Shown: positions 10,207 to 22,194 of the stretch, one piece after another | Layout: each line of letters begins with the position of its first letter | Position numbering within the stretch: position 1 is the first letter of the stretch | Source: Thamnaconus septentrionalis | Lineage: Eukaryota > Chordata > Actinopteri > Tetraodontiformes > Monacanthidae | Length of the DNA: 64,000 nt | Direction of reading: 5' to 3' | Assembly: GCA_009823395.1 (NCBI GenBank) | Contig: CM020501.1 | Location: 30,689,861 to 30,753,860, forward strand | The notes under the pieces: model-generated | Database searches by the model: none | What the model was told of the DNA's origin: nothing | What the model saw: the letters and a program-made list of their open reading frames with translations, nothing else | Translations under genes and position numbers: made by a program

Positions 10207-11400
10207 AAAAGGAAGGAAGGAGGAGAAAGGCAAGAATGAAGGACAGTCTCATTCTTCAAGGTGTCCACTGGCACTTTTGGATTCTTCTTTCCACCAAACT
10301 TCTCATTCATCACTGAGCAACAACAAAAACCAAAAAAGCCTCAGGTTCAGGACCAAGTCTGTGTGTGTGTGTGTGTGTGCGTGCGCACAACCTCTCAAAT
10401 TGCACATAATCAGAGCCTCTCAGCTTGTTTTATGCGTCTTCATTAGTTTCCATGAAGCCAATTTGTTGGCTCCAAATGGGAAAAGCGGGAAAATGAATTA
10501 AAGCCTGATTGAACCTCGGCCGCTTCAATTTGTGTCCAATTAAAGGTGAATTTGCCGCCAAGCGCGCTGCACTCTAATGGCCAAAAGGAAGTTAGCGGCG
10601 CTGCAGCGGCCGCAACTTCCTGCTTTAATCATCGTCACGCGACATATTTTCCCGAGTTAAGACTCAGTTTGCTGCAGCCAGGAGGCGTCTTTGCCGATGC
10701 CAGACTTCAAATCAGATAAAAAAAAAAAAAGCAAAAGGTGGAAGCGATACTGTAAAAAAAATGGAAACAGAAACATTTTACTCTGACAGTTTTAGAAAGT
10801 GTAAAATGTCAGAAGGAAACAAGTTTGCAGGAAGTTTCGTCGCTCAGAGATTCGTTTTCTGATTTGAGCAACTGAACAATTTGTTCTTTTTCTAATGAGA
10901 GCAACTGAATGATCCGTTGGTTCACAGCCCAGTTGAAGGGAGACGTTGCTCCTCCCACAGGGCCAATACAGCCAACACTACTGCAAACACTAGTTAGTTA
11001 GTTAGTTTTCCTTGCAGTTAGCTCGTTAGCGGTAGCGTAGACGAGTCGGTAAATGAGTCGATTCACGAGGCGAGGAATCACGGCTGGAGAGTCGATGACT
11101 TTTTGAATATTTTTCTTCAGGAAACTGTTGACGATCGTTGGGCTCGTCACCCCTGAGGAATCTGCAGCCAACACTTCAAGCTGCCCGAGCTTTTCTCTTC
11201 TCTTTTAGAAGCAGAGCTAATGGTGCTAATTGTCTTTGTGATTTTGTGAGTCTTCTCTCCAAACTCTCCAAACACTGGAGTGCTTGTGGGTGAGCAAAAC
11301 AGTCGATTCTGCTCACATCCTCCTCAGACCGCAGCCAGAGTGGACAGAGACAGAAAAACACACTTCCCCCCCAAAAAGACTTTTTGCAGGCTGGTTGCCA

Positions 11401-11402
<2 letters not shown>

Positions 11403-11448
<46 letters not shown>
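11403..11448. repeat. (CTG)15 trinucleotide repeat
   Basis: A pure TGC/CTG run, (CAG)n on the sgcz sense strand. A second, opposite CAG run lies at 11584-11610, so the two could pair as a hairpin with a loop of about 135 bases. Confidence 0.95.
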
Positions 11449-11878
11449 AATCACCAGCAGAATGGCCACAATTCACCTTCAGTGACAATAAACACCATCA
11501 AAGAAAGAAAGAAGACTCAGAGAAATCTTCATCACGGTGGACACAAAACCATGTTGGTGGGATCAGTGTTGCCAGAGAGAGACTGCAGCAGCAGCAGCAG
11601 CAGCAGCAGCCACCGCCGGGTTGCCAGGTTTGCCAGGGTTCATCTGGACACCAAGTGGGCTGCACTTTATAAACGCCTGCAACTTTTCAGCAGATGACAG
11701 CGTTGACGGCCGAGGAGAGGGAAAAAAAAAATCCCAGAAGACGCTCGACAACCACAACAATTTGTACACAAACACACACAAAACACACAAACCTCCCTCC
11801 ATCTCCCACCACCTCCGACTCACTTCAACTCCCCTTCAGCTGTTTCCTGCTCTTTGTCTTTGGACTCTGTCTCTCTCT

Positions 11879-11881
<3 letters not shown>

Positions 11882-11937
<56 letters not shown>

Positions 11938-12135
11938 ACACACGCATGGGCAAGGCCAATAGGTGTGAGGTTGTGAGGCGACGGCAGTGTATTACACACA
12001 CCATTAGTCGTGCTGAATGGACTCACACTGCGACGGCAGCCCACAGCCCAGCAAATGACGGCGGCCCGAGAGCCACTGATTGTGTGGGAGGGCAGATGTG
12101 GAGGCGGCGGAGCCACATCAGTTGGCCGCACTGTA

Positions 12136-12182
<47 letters not shown>

Positions 12183-12263
12183 GAAGTGAGAAGGAGAAAA
12201 GGCAGAATTGCATCTAAAAATACAACAACACGCTGGCAGGGGAAGCAGCAGTGACAGACACAT

Positions 12264-12317
<54 letters not shown>

Positions 12318-12427
12318 GATTACAGACAAATATTAATAAGAGAGGAAGCACCAAAACACTCCCACACTTGTGGAAAGACTGAGACAGAATTACATCAGAC
12401 TGGTAGACACACACACATGCACACATG

Positions 12428-12462
<35 letters not shown>

Positions 12463-12611
12463 GGAGAGGGAAAACATCCTCAGTGGCCGCCTGCGGCTGT
12501 GTGAAGTGCTGGATAATGAATTTTCTGACATTAATTATGACGTAAAAAATATTCACGGAAAAAAATTTAAGGGGTAACTGTGAGTCAGTTATCTCTGCCT
12601 TTGACACGCAC

Positions 12612-12652
<41 letters not shown>
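11882..12652. repeat. Cluster of five (CA)n microsatellites
   Basis: CA tracts lie at 11882-11943, 12135-12180, 12263-12315, 12403-12464 and 12607-12652, separated by 50 to 190 bases of ordinary sequence. Long open frames across this cluster are Thr/His or Cys/Val artefacts. Confidence 0.95.
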
Positions 12653-12653
<1 letters not shown>

Positions 12654-14400
12654 AAATGTCCGACAGTGGGATGATGAAATGAGTAAACAAATCCTGCAGC
12701 AGCAGCAGCAGCAGCAGTGACAGTGTGATCAGCTGATTAGTGTGTGTCTGCTAGTGTGTGTCTGCACATATGGAATAAATCAATAAATCCCGGCGGCGCC
12801 CCCTGCTGGTTGCAAACGCTGCTTCCTGCTGGGGTTGCCATCCATGGCTGACTGGAAATATTCCCGGTTGGATTCATCACCAATGAACCAAATTCTACAC
12901 AATGATTGTTTTTCTCTTGTTGTGTTTGTGTTTGTGTTTGCGAGGACTCCCAGTGTACAGTTGTGGCTCCAGTTGTTAGTTTCTGTCTTTTTTGTGCGAC
13001 TTATTTTACTTTTTTTTTTTTTTTTGTCTGTTTGTTTCCAAGTCTGGATTTTTTTTTTCTGTTGCAGGGACTGCAAAGTGCGGTTGCCAGTTGCCTCCCG
13101 CCAGGCTGAGTGTGAATCACTGCGCAGTCTGTCGTACCCGCAGGTAAAAACAAGCAGCTCGGGGGAACCAAAAAAAAAAAAGAAAAAGAAAAAATGAAAG
13201 AAGAGAAAGAAGAAGAGGAGGCAGTCCCAGTGTTTGGGGCGTGATGCTAGCTGCAGGCTACGCAGGCTTAATAAATCCCAGCACTGCCTCCACAAACAGC
13301 GCAACTCGGCACCAACACAACTTTGTTCAAAGTTGCTGTATTCGACCCAGATTCACCTCACAGCCGCACGTGGGGGCGGAGCTTATGTTGATGATCTGCT
13401 GGTTTTCTTCAGGAGGAGTTCAACAAAACCAGACAACATTTACACACAAAAAGTCAGAGTTGACACAACTCTGGCTCATCTGTGGATGAGACTGCTGGCA
13501 TTTTAACTGCTCTTCTTCCTACCAGGTGCTTTTTCTTTTGTTACCGGCTCTTCAAAAAATGACAAAGTGAAGCACGAAATCCAGAGGCACTCGCTGTTTT
13601 TCCAGGAAAGTTTTTTTTTTTTTTTTTTTTTTTTTGCAAAATAAACACGATATTTCTAAAATTTTGACAAAGTAGAATTGTGATTTGCAAGTGTTTCCAG
13701 TGAATGGAGTGAAGCGCACAAGCCGTAATTCTCGTCAAATCTCGTCGCGCTAGAAAAAACTACGTGAACTAAGTGAAAACGGTGACATAAACCCATGGAA
13801 AACAATAAAGAATTCTGGAAAATAACAAAGAAACGGACAAACAAAAGCAGCCAATGGCAAACCACCTGACGCACTGACCTCCTCAGCCAGGCCGTCACCA
13901 TTTAAAGATCCATTGCTTAATATTTGGCCCGATTTATGGTTATATTGGTAAAAACTTAACATCCTGCCCGTAAATACAATAGTAAAAGTGTACAATGGCA
14001 GCACAACAAAAGTCATGTGGTTTTCATCCCCATAGAGCCGTTCTTATTCAAATATACAGGTACTACCCAGAAAATGAGAATATCCTGAAAAGGTTGTTGT
14101 ATTTCTGCAATTCAACTTAAAAGGTGAATTTGACATATTATATACTGGAATAATATGCAAATCAAGATATTTCAAGTTTTTATTTCTTTGGATTTTGCTG
14201 ATCAGGTCTTGCAGCTTAAAAAAAAACCCTCAAATTTTATAATAATTTTCTGTGTTTGTGAGTTTGTGGTTTTAATAAGATGAAACAACAAGGAACTGCT
14301 TGAGATGTCAATTTGCGTGGAATGGCTCAATAAAATGTGTTGCTTTCATCTTTTATGTTAAATTGCCAAAATAAAACAACTTTTACTTGATATTCAGAAT

Positions 14401-14718
14401 CAATCAGGGTCCCAGTGCTCCCAGTGAGCTGCCATCTTGCACCAGCATATTTCTAAGGAAGCCTGGTGTGGACAATCCAGCTGCCTGACAGCAGAGCGTT
14501 TGGTATTTAGGCTGAACGCTAGGGGGCGTCCTCAGATAAACTAACCAAGAAGCAAAGGAAGGTGGAGCAGGTCTCCAGGTTTGGGTGCACAGGGCCACCG
14601 TAGTTCACTGGCAAGCTCAGGAGAGGGAGGGAAAGAGTGCCGCAATGTAAAATGTAACCACTAGATGTTGCTGTTTCTCCTTCAGAATCTCCAGGTATTA
14701 CAGACTGGACCTTTAAAG
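14401..14718 (-). mobile_element. Dispersed repeat with TTTAAAGGTCCAG end, copy 1
   Basis: In reverse orientation it begins with TTTAAAGGTCCAGTCTGTAA and ends near GGGACCCTGATTG. Two relatives are at 25200-25527 (plus orientation) and 37543-37738 (partial, minus). Shared blocks include GTGAACTACGGTGGCCCTGT, AATACCAAACGCTCTGCTGT and GTCCACACCAGGCTTCCTTA. It has no coding capacity. The family is unassigned; the TTAAAGGTC end suggests a MITE. Confidence 0.75.
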
Positions 14719-15506
14719 CCCTCATGAAACACAACAAGACTGCATCACGTTGTTGTTACATGGTTACACTGACTGGTTGAGAAGCAAACGGATGAAACCA
14801 TCAGTGAACGTCAAGCTGAGTTCTGCCTGCTTGCTGGACTCCCTCCAGTGGTTGGACCTGGTTCCTGCTACTTGTTCAGTGCTTTGCTCCTCTGAGTCAC
14901 CGAGCGTCGCTTCAGTCCACTGGCTTGAATCCAAGGTGACTGGAATTTCTCTCTCTTTATATCCCAGAAATAAATCCCACTGCGGTTCAGTTCAGATCCA
15001 GACACTCGTCTCCACCCCGCCTCCACCCTCCACCCTCCACTTCACCTTCATCCCCCTCAGCCATCTTGTTGTGCGGCGCATTAGGGGGCCCATCATCCCG
15101 GCTGGAGACAAATTTGTTGTGAAAGTGCGGCTGCGAACCCTCGGCAATCCTCTTTTCTCTCGGCAGACAGGTGGGAATTGTGGGACTCAGCCTTTGTGAA
15201 AGAAATAAATAAATGAAAAATAAAGTGAAGGCGACGGAAGGAGGGGGGAGCGAGCGCCAGCACGGCGCCCTCTGCAGCATCCGACGGGAACCTCTGCGGT
15301 TCTTCTCAAAGTTTGGTTCCGCTCCACTGTCCCTGTTTGGACTTTCACACACGTAGTCCACTGTTTTCACTGGGCCTCCCTGGAGCTCTGCTGGAGGAGA
15401 ACCACAGCTGACCGGATCAGGAATGAAAGACTGAAGACCGACGCAAGAGGAGGAGTTTGGTTGGAAAAACAATAAAAAAGGAAACTAAAAGAGTTTAAAC
15501 ACCGCG

Positions 15507-15866
15507 GGTCAGTCAGTGGGTCAGTCAGTGAGTCAGTCAGTGGGTCAGTCAGTGGGTGAGTCAGTGAGTCAGTCAGTGGGTCGGTGAGTCAGTCAGTGGG
15601 TCAGTCAGTGAGTCAGTCAGTGGGTCGGTGAGTCAGTGGGTCAGTCTGTGGATCAGTGAGTCAGTGGGTCAGTCAGTGAGTCAGTCAGTGTGTCAGTCAG
15701 TGGGTCATTCAGTCAGTGAGTCAGTCATTGGGTCAGTCAGTGGGTCAGTCAATGAGTCAGTGGGTTAGTAAGTGAGTCAGTGAGTCAGTGGATCAGTCAG
15801 TGGGTCAGTCAGTGGATCAGTCAGTGGGTCAGTCAGTGAGTCAGTGAGTCAGTGGGTCGGTGGGTT
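15507..15866. repeat. GTCAGTCAGTGGGTCA minisatellite, about 360 bp
   Basis: Tandem array of a GTCA-based tetramer in alternating blocks (CAGTCAGTGGGT, CAGTGAGTCAGT) with occasional GGTCGGTGAG variants. It lies in sgcz intron 7. Confidence 0.95.
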
Positions 15867-15937
15867 GAAGTGCTTCACTGAAGTGAAGAAATGAACCAAA
15901 TTCAGCCCAAATTTCTTTTGATATATTTAAATCATGC

Positions 15938-15940
<3 letters not shown>

Positions 15941-15983
<43 letters not shown>
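15941..15983. repeat. (GA)n microsatellite
   Basis: A pure AG tract of about 21 units, followed by GTGA/GTGAGCGA short repeats at 16047-16093. Confidence 0.95.
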
Positions 15984-15985
<2 letters not shown>

Positions 15986-17240
15986 TACTCACACACTCAC
16001 ACCTATGGAAAAGAGTATAAAGAGTGGAGACGCAGCAACAGAGGTGCAGTGAGTGAGTGAGCGAACAAGTGAGCGAATGAATGAACGAGTGAGTGATTGG
16101 ATGTGGATGACAGGAAGACAAACAGGTGTAGGGGGGGTAGGGGGGGTGTCAGCTCTGCTTGGCTTGATTCTAATGGAAGGTGGCAGCCCCCCCTCCACCC
16201 CCCACCCACTTGTCCCTATCACAGCGCTGCTCTCCAGACTCCTGAGACTTTAATGGCTTCTTCTTCTTCTTCTTCTTCTTCAGCAGTTGCTGACAACATT
16301 GATTTGGCTTCGAGTCTCTTCAGCGTCTCTTTATTTTCTCCCAAACACAAACACACACACAAAAAGGAAACAAGAGAGGCTGTTAAAAAAAAGCAGCGGC
16401 AGAAACATCCTGCGGTTCTATTCATCTATTTTATCCAATCCCGCGGCCCCCTGCCGACCCCCCCCCTCACCCCTCCTCCTCACGGCGCCCTCTGCTGCCC
16501 ATGTGGTGGTGGTGGTGGTGATGGGTGGGGGAGGGGCGACGTGGGGGGGGTGGTGGCACAGAGGACGACACAAAACATCTGGTTGGACGCAACGACACCA
16601 ACAGCACCGCACACTTTGAGAGACGTCAGGCGCAACAGAAAAGAGGTTTAATTAGTGATTGAAGCAGCGAATTAGAAAATAACCCAGTTTGTAACAACAG
16701 AAATAGAGAGAATGGCCCAAAGAAAGAAAGAAAGAAAAGAAAGAAAGAAAGAAAGAAAGATCAGCAGCTTCAGCTTCTTCTAAATCTCCTCCGGTTGAGG
16801 AACAATGACGACGCATTATTATTTTTAATTCTCACACATCTGAATTGGAAAAGATGTCTAAAAAACCTGTGTATAAAAAAACGCTCCTTTGCAGTTGAAG
16901 AAATATCCAGTCATCAAAGTGAGGAAGTTCCTCTGCAGCGCCTGCAGAACTGCCATCAGCTGACGTCTGCTTCTAATCACCATGGCGGCGGTGGAGGCGG
17001 AGCTTCGCCGCAAATTGGTGAGATAAGAGCCGGTTGGAGACTTTTGATAAAAACCTCATTAAAGGATTAAAACAAAGTGAATGTAATGCAGTTGTGATTT
17101 TGATGAGTTGCTGGGAGCGATGGAGGAAACCTGGCAGGTGAGAAGGTTTGGGAGCAGGAACGCTGCCCCAGAAACCAAACCAGCCAAAATGGGCCAAACG
17201 TGGCAACAGTTCGATTCAACACCAGGTGACAAAGCCAAGC

Positions 17241-17685
17241 GCTGTGTCTCGATTCAGGGTCTGCATCCTTGAAGTACGCATTTTGAAAGGAAGTTGCGTG
17301 CTGCAAAGCATCCTGGGATCCTGGGAAGTCAGCTGAAATTAGCGCCATCTACTGGCAAAGACACTTCGTGTAAAATTAAGTATTAAATTTCACATCAAAT
17401 ATTCAGTTTTTAACGTAGGGTTTTTATTTATTTGATCATCCAACACCATCGTTAGATGGCAAACCAATGGTTAGCTTGATGCTATGAAAACGTCACTTCC
17501 GGGGTTGGCCAGCAGGAGGGAACAGCGGTCACGCAACCAGGAAATACGCCGAAGGCTAGACCGTCCCGTGTGGTTACCGGGGAGGCGGGGTTTGGTCCGT
17601 CCTTCTAGGCCGGGTCCTGGGAGAACGCTTCCTTGAGACTGAGGACGCTCGGTTTGAAGGGTGCGGACCCTGAATTGAGACCCAG
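17241..17685. mobile_element. MITE-like nonautonomous DNA transposon, copy B
   Basis: Same family as 551-1098. The ends GCTGTGTCTCGATTCAGGGT and its near inverse (ending ATTGAGACCCAGC at 17685) are present, and so is the interior block with AGCGCCATCTACTGGCAAAG. It is about 100 bases shorter than copy A, mainly because the segment between the left end and AAAGCATCCTGGGATCCTGG is deleted. The orientation relative to sgcz is the same as copy A. Confidence 0.8.
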
Positions 17686-18443
17686 CACAGGTGCACTCGA
17701 CACCTCGGCAGCGACGCACTCTGTCGCAGGCAGTCACCATGACGAGCGAGCGACTCACTCATTCACTCACTCATGATTCACACGATTCAGCGCCAACACA
17801 GAACCACGATTCTCTGGTCCATTTTAAATAACTGGTGAATTTTAAGCTGCGAGTCATTTAGAAACTTATTTATTTTTTTTCGATTTGTTTTGATGCTTCC
17901 TTCAATTCTCTCCAGTCTTTCTCTCTTCTTTTCATTCTGTCGTTCCTTCACAGCTCTGGTGAGTGAAAAGTGCTACCCAAAAAATGAGTTTCCTCGTCTT
18001 TCTCAGAAGATCAGATCGCCACTGTCGCTGTGTGTGGACGCTAATGTCCATTGTCCGTCTGTCAGTCCGTCCGTTAGTCCGTCAGTGACGGCGAGACCAA
18101 GACAGACAGAAGAAAACATGAAAGAGGCAGAAAAGGAGGGAAGACAAAGACAAAGAATGGAGGAAAATGTATAATTCCTCCTTCCAGCACCTCCTCTTCC
18201 TCCTCCTCCTCCTCATCCTCCCTTCCTCTGGGAAGTGACAGCCAGTGTGATGTATCACCCCGGCGGTGGAAAGTTAATTAGAGAGGCCGAGTTACCAGAG
18301 AGGATGACTGAGAGGATGAGAAGAAGGAGGGAGGAGGAGGAGGAGGAAGAGGGTGAGACGCAGAGGCAAGTCAACCCCGACAAAAGAAATAACAGTGAGG
18401 AAGAAGAGAGAGGCGAGTGACAGCAGGGGGGATTAAAGCGATG

Positions 18444-18445
<2 letters not shown>

Positions 18446-18500
<55 letters not shown>

Positions 18501-18527
18501 GGGAGAGAGAGAGACAGAGAGGGAGAC

Positions 18528-18583
<56 letters not shown>

Positions 18584-18587
18584 GAGA

Positions 18588-18655
<68 letters not shown>

Positions 18656-18689
18656 GAGAGTGAGGTAGGGAGAGAGAGAGACAGAGAGG

Positions 18690-18764
<75 letters not shown>

Positions 18765-18787
18765 GGAGAGAGAGAGAGAGAGAGAGC
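18446..18787. repeat. (GA)n tract, about 340 bp
   Basis: Near-pure GA with GACA, GGGA and GTAG interruptions arranged in recurring blocks. It is polypyrimidine on the sgcz sense strand. Serine/leucine-rich and Glu/Arg-rich open frames over it are artefacts. Confidence 0.95.
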
Positions 18788-19399
18788 TGGCTGCACTGAA
18801 CCTTAAAGTTCCAACTTGACCCCTGAGTCTGGGATCACCATCACCCCGACAACACCACCAGGGGGCGGAGGTGGTGCCCCCTGTGACATCACAAAGGATC
18901 CGATGGAGACTCAGGTGCCGCCTGGTTTACAGCGTGATCGGTTTCACATCACCTGATTTAATTTGACCTCATATAAAAAACTTTTTATTCCTTTTCATTT
19001 TTTGGTATTTATCTTAACTTTATAACTTTGCATCTTTTCTGGTTCAATACTTTGACGAGAGAGAGAGAGAGAGGGAGAGGGAGAGAGAGAAGGAGAGAAA
19101 CCAGAAGAGGAAACAGGAAGTGAGCGGCTGCCACACTTCCTGTTTCACAGCAGAGCGTCGAGAAGAACAAAACCAATCTGCATCTGAAGCCTCGGCCCCG
19201 AAGTCGACGCTCGGCCTTCACGGCTCTGTTACCTAACCCTAACCCACCCAACCAACCTCAGTGACCCCGTGACCCCTGTGACCTCTGTGACCTCCAGGCA
19301 GAGAGGAACCAGACGTGTGGGAGGAAACCAGCAGAGTCGCAACTTCTGTCGCAGAACCAACGTCTGCATGCCGGAGAGGCTGAGGAGGCCAGAGTGAAA

Positions 19400-19557
19400 C
19401 TGTGTGTGTGTGTGTGTGTGTGTGTGAGAGTGTGTGTGTGTGTGTGTGTGTGAGAAGTTTCTTTTGTCTCAGAGGTGTTGTGTGTTGCTGCTGAGAGGAG
19501 CAAGAAGAGGGTCGTTCTTCTGCTAATTACCGACTTAATGACACGCTACGGTCCAGT

Positions 19558-19617
<60 letters not shown>
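19400..19617. repeat. Opposed (GT)n and (CA)n microsatellites
   Basis: (GT)n at 19400-19453 and (CA)n at 19559-19617 are complementary, separated by about 105 bases, and could form a long hairpin in the transcript. A further short (GT)n is at 19751-19770. Confidence 0.9.
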
Positions 19618-19618
<1 letters not shown>

Positions 19619-20767
19619 TGCCAGGACTTTAATGTCAGTGCGTTCCTATTAAAAGCCTCTCCATGCAGATTTGCAACAGCAGGAAAGTCGAGTCGTCTCG
19701 TGTGCAGAATGAAAACACAACCGACACTCGACAACTATGTTTGTCGAGTTGTGTGTGTGTGTGTGTGTGTTGCTCAGCCAGCCAGCTGGCAGACTGTTGA
19801 GGGAGGAAATGTCCTCTGTATGGTATAACAACACAACAACTCAACCGCTCCAGAGCTGCTCAGATGTTACTCTGACAGTACTCATGATACACAGTGACAT
19901 TAGTAAAACTACTCGCACGACTGCTACTCATCAGTGTAACTTGTCTTCCATCCTCATATATAATCAGTTATGAGTTTTGTTCACATTGTCCATTACTCAC
20001 CAAGTAATAAATTGTCATTTGTTTTTTTCTGACCCAACATTGATTATTTGTACTTTGTCTCATTATTTTGTTCAAAGTTTATTTGTTAGCCTCTAATTGG
20101 AGTTGACTGTAATGATTGAAAGGTACAAGTCCACTGGGTTAGCCTAGCCTAGCCTAGCCTAGCCGTAGCCTTGCACAACCGGTATACGGACAAAATCTGT
20201 CCAGGCTACGAGATCCATCTGGGGGTCCGACGACTGCTGATGACGTCACATACAGCAACTCTAGAGGGACAAACTACATCACTAGATAGATAGAGTATGA
20301 TAATATTTATCTATTAATTCTATCTATATATAATCATATGATCATATTGTATCTATCTATCAATGAATTGATCGATCAATCGTTTGTTGGTCCGTTCGAC
20401 GGGTCACCTCACGCTGGGATGGAGTTGGGGGATTGAGGCGGAGGTTTTCTTTTGTGGACCAATCCAGTTGGAGGATTGATTTCCGAGGCTGCTGCATTTA
20501 CTGTCAGATCACAAGAAAGACGGGCGGAGCTAATTCCTCCTGTCCCCGATCCAGAGGCGGCGGTGGCGGCGGCGAGCTCGACAGCGAAGCTCGTCATCAC
20601 ACCAGCCTTAATGAAGTCACTTCTCCCAAACAGGAGGAGGAAGAGGAGGAGGAATGGATGGGAGGAAGAGAGGGGAGTGAAAGGAGGACAAGGTCGCCTG
20701 GATTGATGACGCTCATTAGCCTAATAAGGCACTTTAATGAAGCCGCAGTCTGAAGACACACAAACAC

Positions 20768-20768
<1 letters not shown>

Positions 20769-20809
<41 letters not shown>

Positions 20810-20853
20810 GCCGCCCGCCGCCGCCGCCGCCGCCGCCGCTGCTGCTGCTGCTG
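20769..20853. repeat. Compound (CTG)n(CCG)n(CTG)n repeat
   Basis: About 13 CTG units, then about 11 CCG-type units, then CTG again, giving CAG/CGG on the sgcz sense strand. A CAG run follows at 21203-21245, in the orientation to pair with it. Poly-Gln, poly-Ala and poly-Leu frames across these are artefacts. Confidence 0.95.
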
Positions 20854-21202
20854 TGACTTTGCCTCGTCCCTTCGCACATTAAGGCAGCTATTTCCATCCC
20901 GCCCTCCTTCGCCGGGACGCCAGATGGAACTTTTTCATCCTTTGGAGTCCTTTTGGATTCGATCGCACTCGTCCATCTGCCCAAGAGCCCGGCGGAAAGC
21001 GTTTGGGGGCGTCGCGGAGGTGGGCGGGGCTTAAGACTGAGGCCAATCAGGGCCCATCGGGTCGGAGCCGGTGAAGGTTGTTGAAGGAACTCGAGGCGTC
21101 CTCTTGGTGGTGCCGGTGCACCTGGCTGGCCTGAACTGAACTGGAGATTCTCACCACTGTGTTTTCTTCTTTTCCTTCTTCTGGAGGTTCCAGGGGGAAC
21201 TC

Positions 21203-21245
21203 GCAGTAGCAGCAACAGCAACAGCAGCAGCAGCAGCAGCAGCAG
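21203..21245. repeat. (CAG)n trinucleotide repeat
   Basis: An interrupted, then pure CAG run (AGTAGCAGCAACAGCAACAG, then about nine CAG units) in sgcz intron 7, about 760 bases from the exon 7 donor. Confidence 0.9.
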
Positions 21246-21543
21246 AAGATTCCAAGCCCGTCTTTGGAGTGGTGGATCCCAAGCGGTGGTGAAAGAGTTC
21301 ACACAGGACTGAACACAGGTGTAGGAGGCTGTTGCCAGTCAGGGGTCTGAGCAGGTGATTGGATGCTGGGAGGTTCCTGGACTGACTCGAGTGACTCATT
21401 CAAATCCTCGTGAATCAGCGAGTCACTGCGTTGCTCTGAACATGGAGGTGGAGCTCCTGTTGGTACGATGAGTTTCTCCACGTTTGGCAACTCAAATGAG
21501 TCAAAGTCACTATTGGTGAGTCACTCGTACAAACTACCAGCAG

Positions 21544-21652
21544 CTGCGTTTCCATGACCCCTAGAATTGCACCAAACCTAAATATGGCAAATATGCCAAC
21601 GATGGCATAGAATATTGCTTTTATTTTGCGAAAACCTGTCATGGAAACACAG
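21544..21652. mobile_element. Short Harbinger-type MITE
   Basis: About 109 bases flanked by 15-base inverted ends (CTGCGTTTCCATGAC and GTCATGGAAACACAG). Its left interior, CTAGAATTGCACCAAACCTA, closely matches the left end of the larger Harbinger-like remnant at 58722-59381, so it is probably an internally deleted relative. No coding capacity. Confidence 0.7.
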
Positions 21653-21966
21653 CCAGCGACGGGATTGGAGCTTCTCCAACCACAGCTCCTTTCATGGAGG
21701 TCACTGCTTACAAGATGTTTCAATAATAAAACCAATATTATCAGTAGCTTGTCAAGGGCTTTTTTCATTTATTTAGTAAAGAAACCAGATATTATATTTT
21801 TATTGTGTGTTTGTGTGTGACTTGCTGTCCCACATTAACTGTTTTGTGCTAAATTGCTGAATTTGCAACATGGGAAATTCTGTTTTTCTGCATTTGCAGA
21901 CAAATAAGAATGTTTTTTTTCAAGATGGATGAGTGCGAGTACTGACCTTACCCCCCCCCCACACAC

Positions 21967-22000
<34 letters not shown>
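21967..22000. repeat. (ACAG)n microsatellite abutting the sgcz exon 7 donor
   Basis: Eight to nine ACAG units, (CTGT)n on the sense strand, start at about intron position +5, directly after the GTGGGT donor. A short CA run and poly-C follow at 21950-21966. Confidence 0.95.
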
Positions 22001-22004
22001 CCAC

Positions 22005-22128
22005 CTCTCCTTCGGAGGACTGCAGCAGCAGGTCTTTCCTGCAGTAGGCCGTGAAGTCGCCCACTCCGGCGTTGAGCTCCACCCCTCTGGGGGCCTCCAG
22101 GGTCAGGGTCCGGGTCGGAGACTCCAGC
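22005..22128 (-). CDS. sgcz: sgcz exon 7
   Basis: A 124-base exon with acceptor GCGCTCTCAG before 22128 and donor GTGGGT after 22005. It starts in phase 2 (the first G completes a Lys codon) and ends in phase 0. It encodes LESPTRTLTLEAPRGVELNA, then GVGDFTAYCRKDLLLQSSEGE. The LESPTR motif and the EAPRGV motif are hallmarks of gamma/delta/zeta-sarcoglycans, and GDF-x-A-x-CRK-x-L points to zeta. The single cysteine (in YCRK) is conserved in zeta and delta. Both flanks are simple repeats: (CTGT)n after the donor and (GT)26 before the acceptor. Confidence 0.97.
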
Positions 22129-22134
22129 CTGAGA

Positions 22135-22138
<4 letters not shown>

Positions 22139-22191
<53 letters not shown>
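22139..22191. repeat. (CA)26 microsatellite just upstream of the sgcz exon 7 acceptor
   Basis: (GT)n on the sense strand. It ends about ten bases before the exon 7 AG, so it takes the place of a normal polypyrimidine tract, leaving only GCGCTCTCAG between them. Confidence 0.95.

Positions 22192-22194
<3 letters not shown>

Larger units (their letters stand above)
6983..22004 (-). other. sgcz: sgcz intron 7 (about 15.0 kb)
   Basis: No coding exon is recognised inside. Besides the repeats listed separately, it holds stretches with no repeat and no gene: 7380-8930 (AT-rich, unremarkable apart from a palindrome-like TCAATTGAAATG / CATTTCAATTTT pair near 8340-8374), 8931-9450 (GC-rich, low-complexity open frames), 10440-10700 (single-copy-looking), 10800-11390, 12660-13590, 13640-14400, 14740-15500, 16770-17240, 17690-18440, 18790-19390 and 19990-20760. 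Poly-T runs are at 13011-13025 and 13612-13635. The 5' end is GTGGGT after 22005 and the 3' end is CCCCGCAG before 6982. Confidence 0.85.

Noticed and set aside
9678..10313. Open frame of 211 codons, His/Pro/Ser-rich, minus strand
   Set aside because: It is a translation of the GGAT minisatellite and adjacent GGA repeats.
19229..19248. Telomere-like ACCTAACCCTAACCCA
   Set aside because: Only about two units, which can arise by chance. Not an interstitial telomere.
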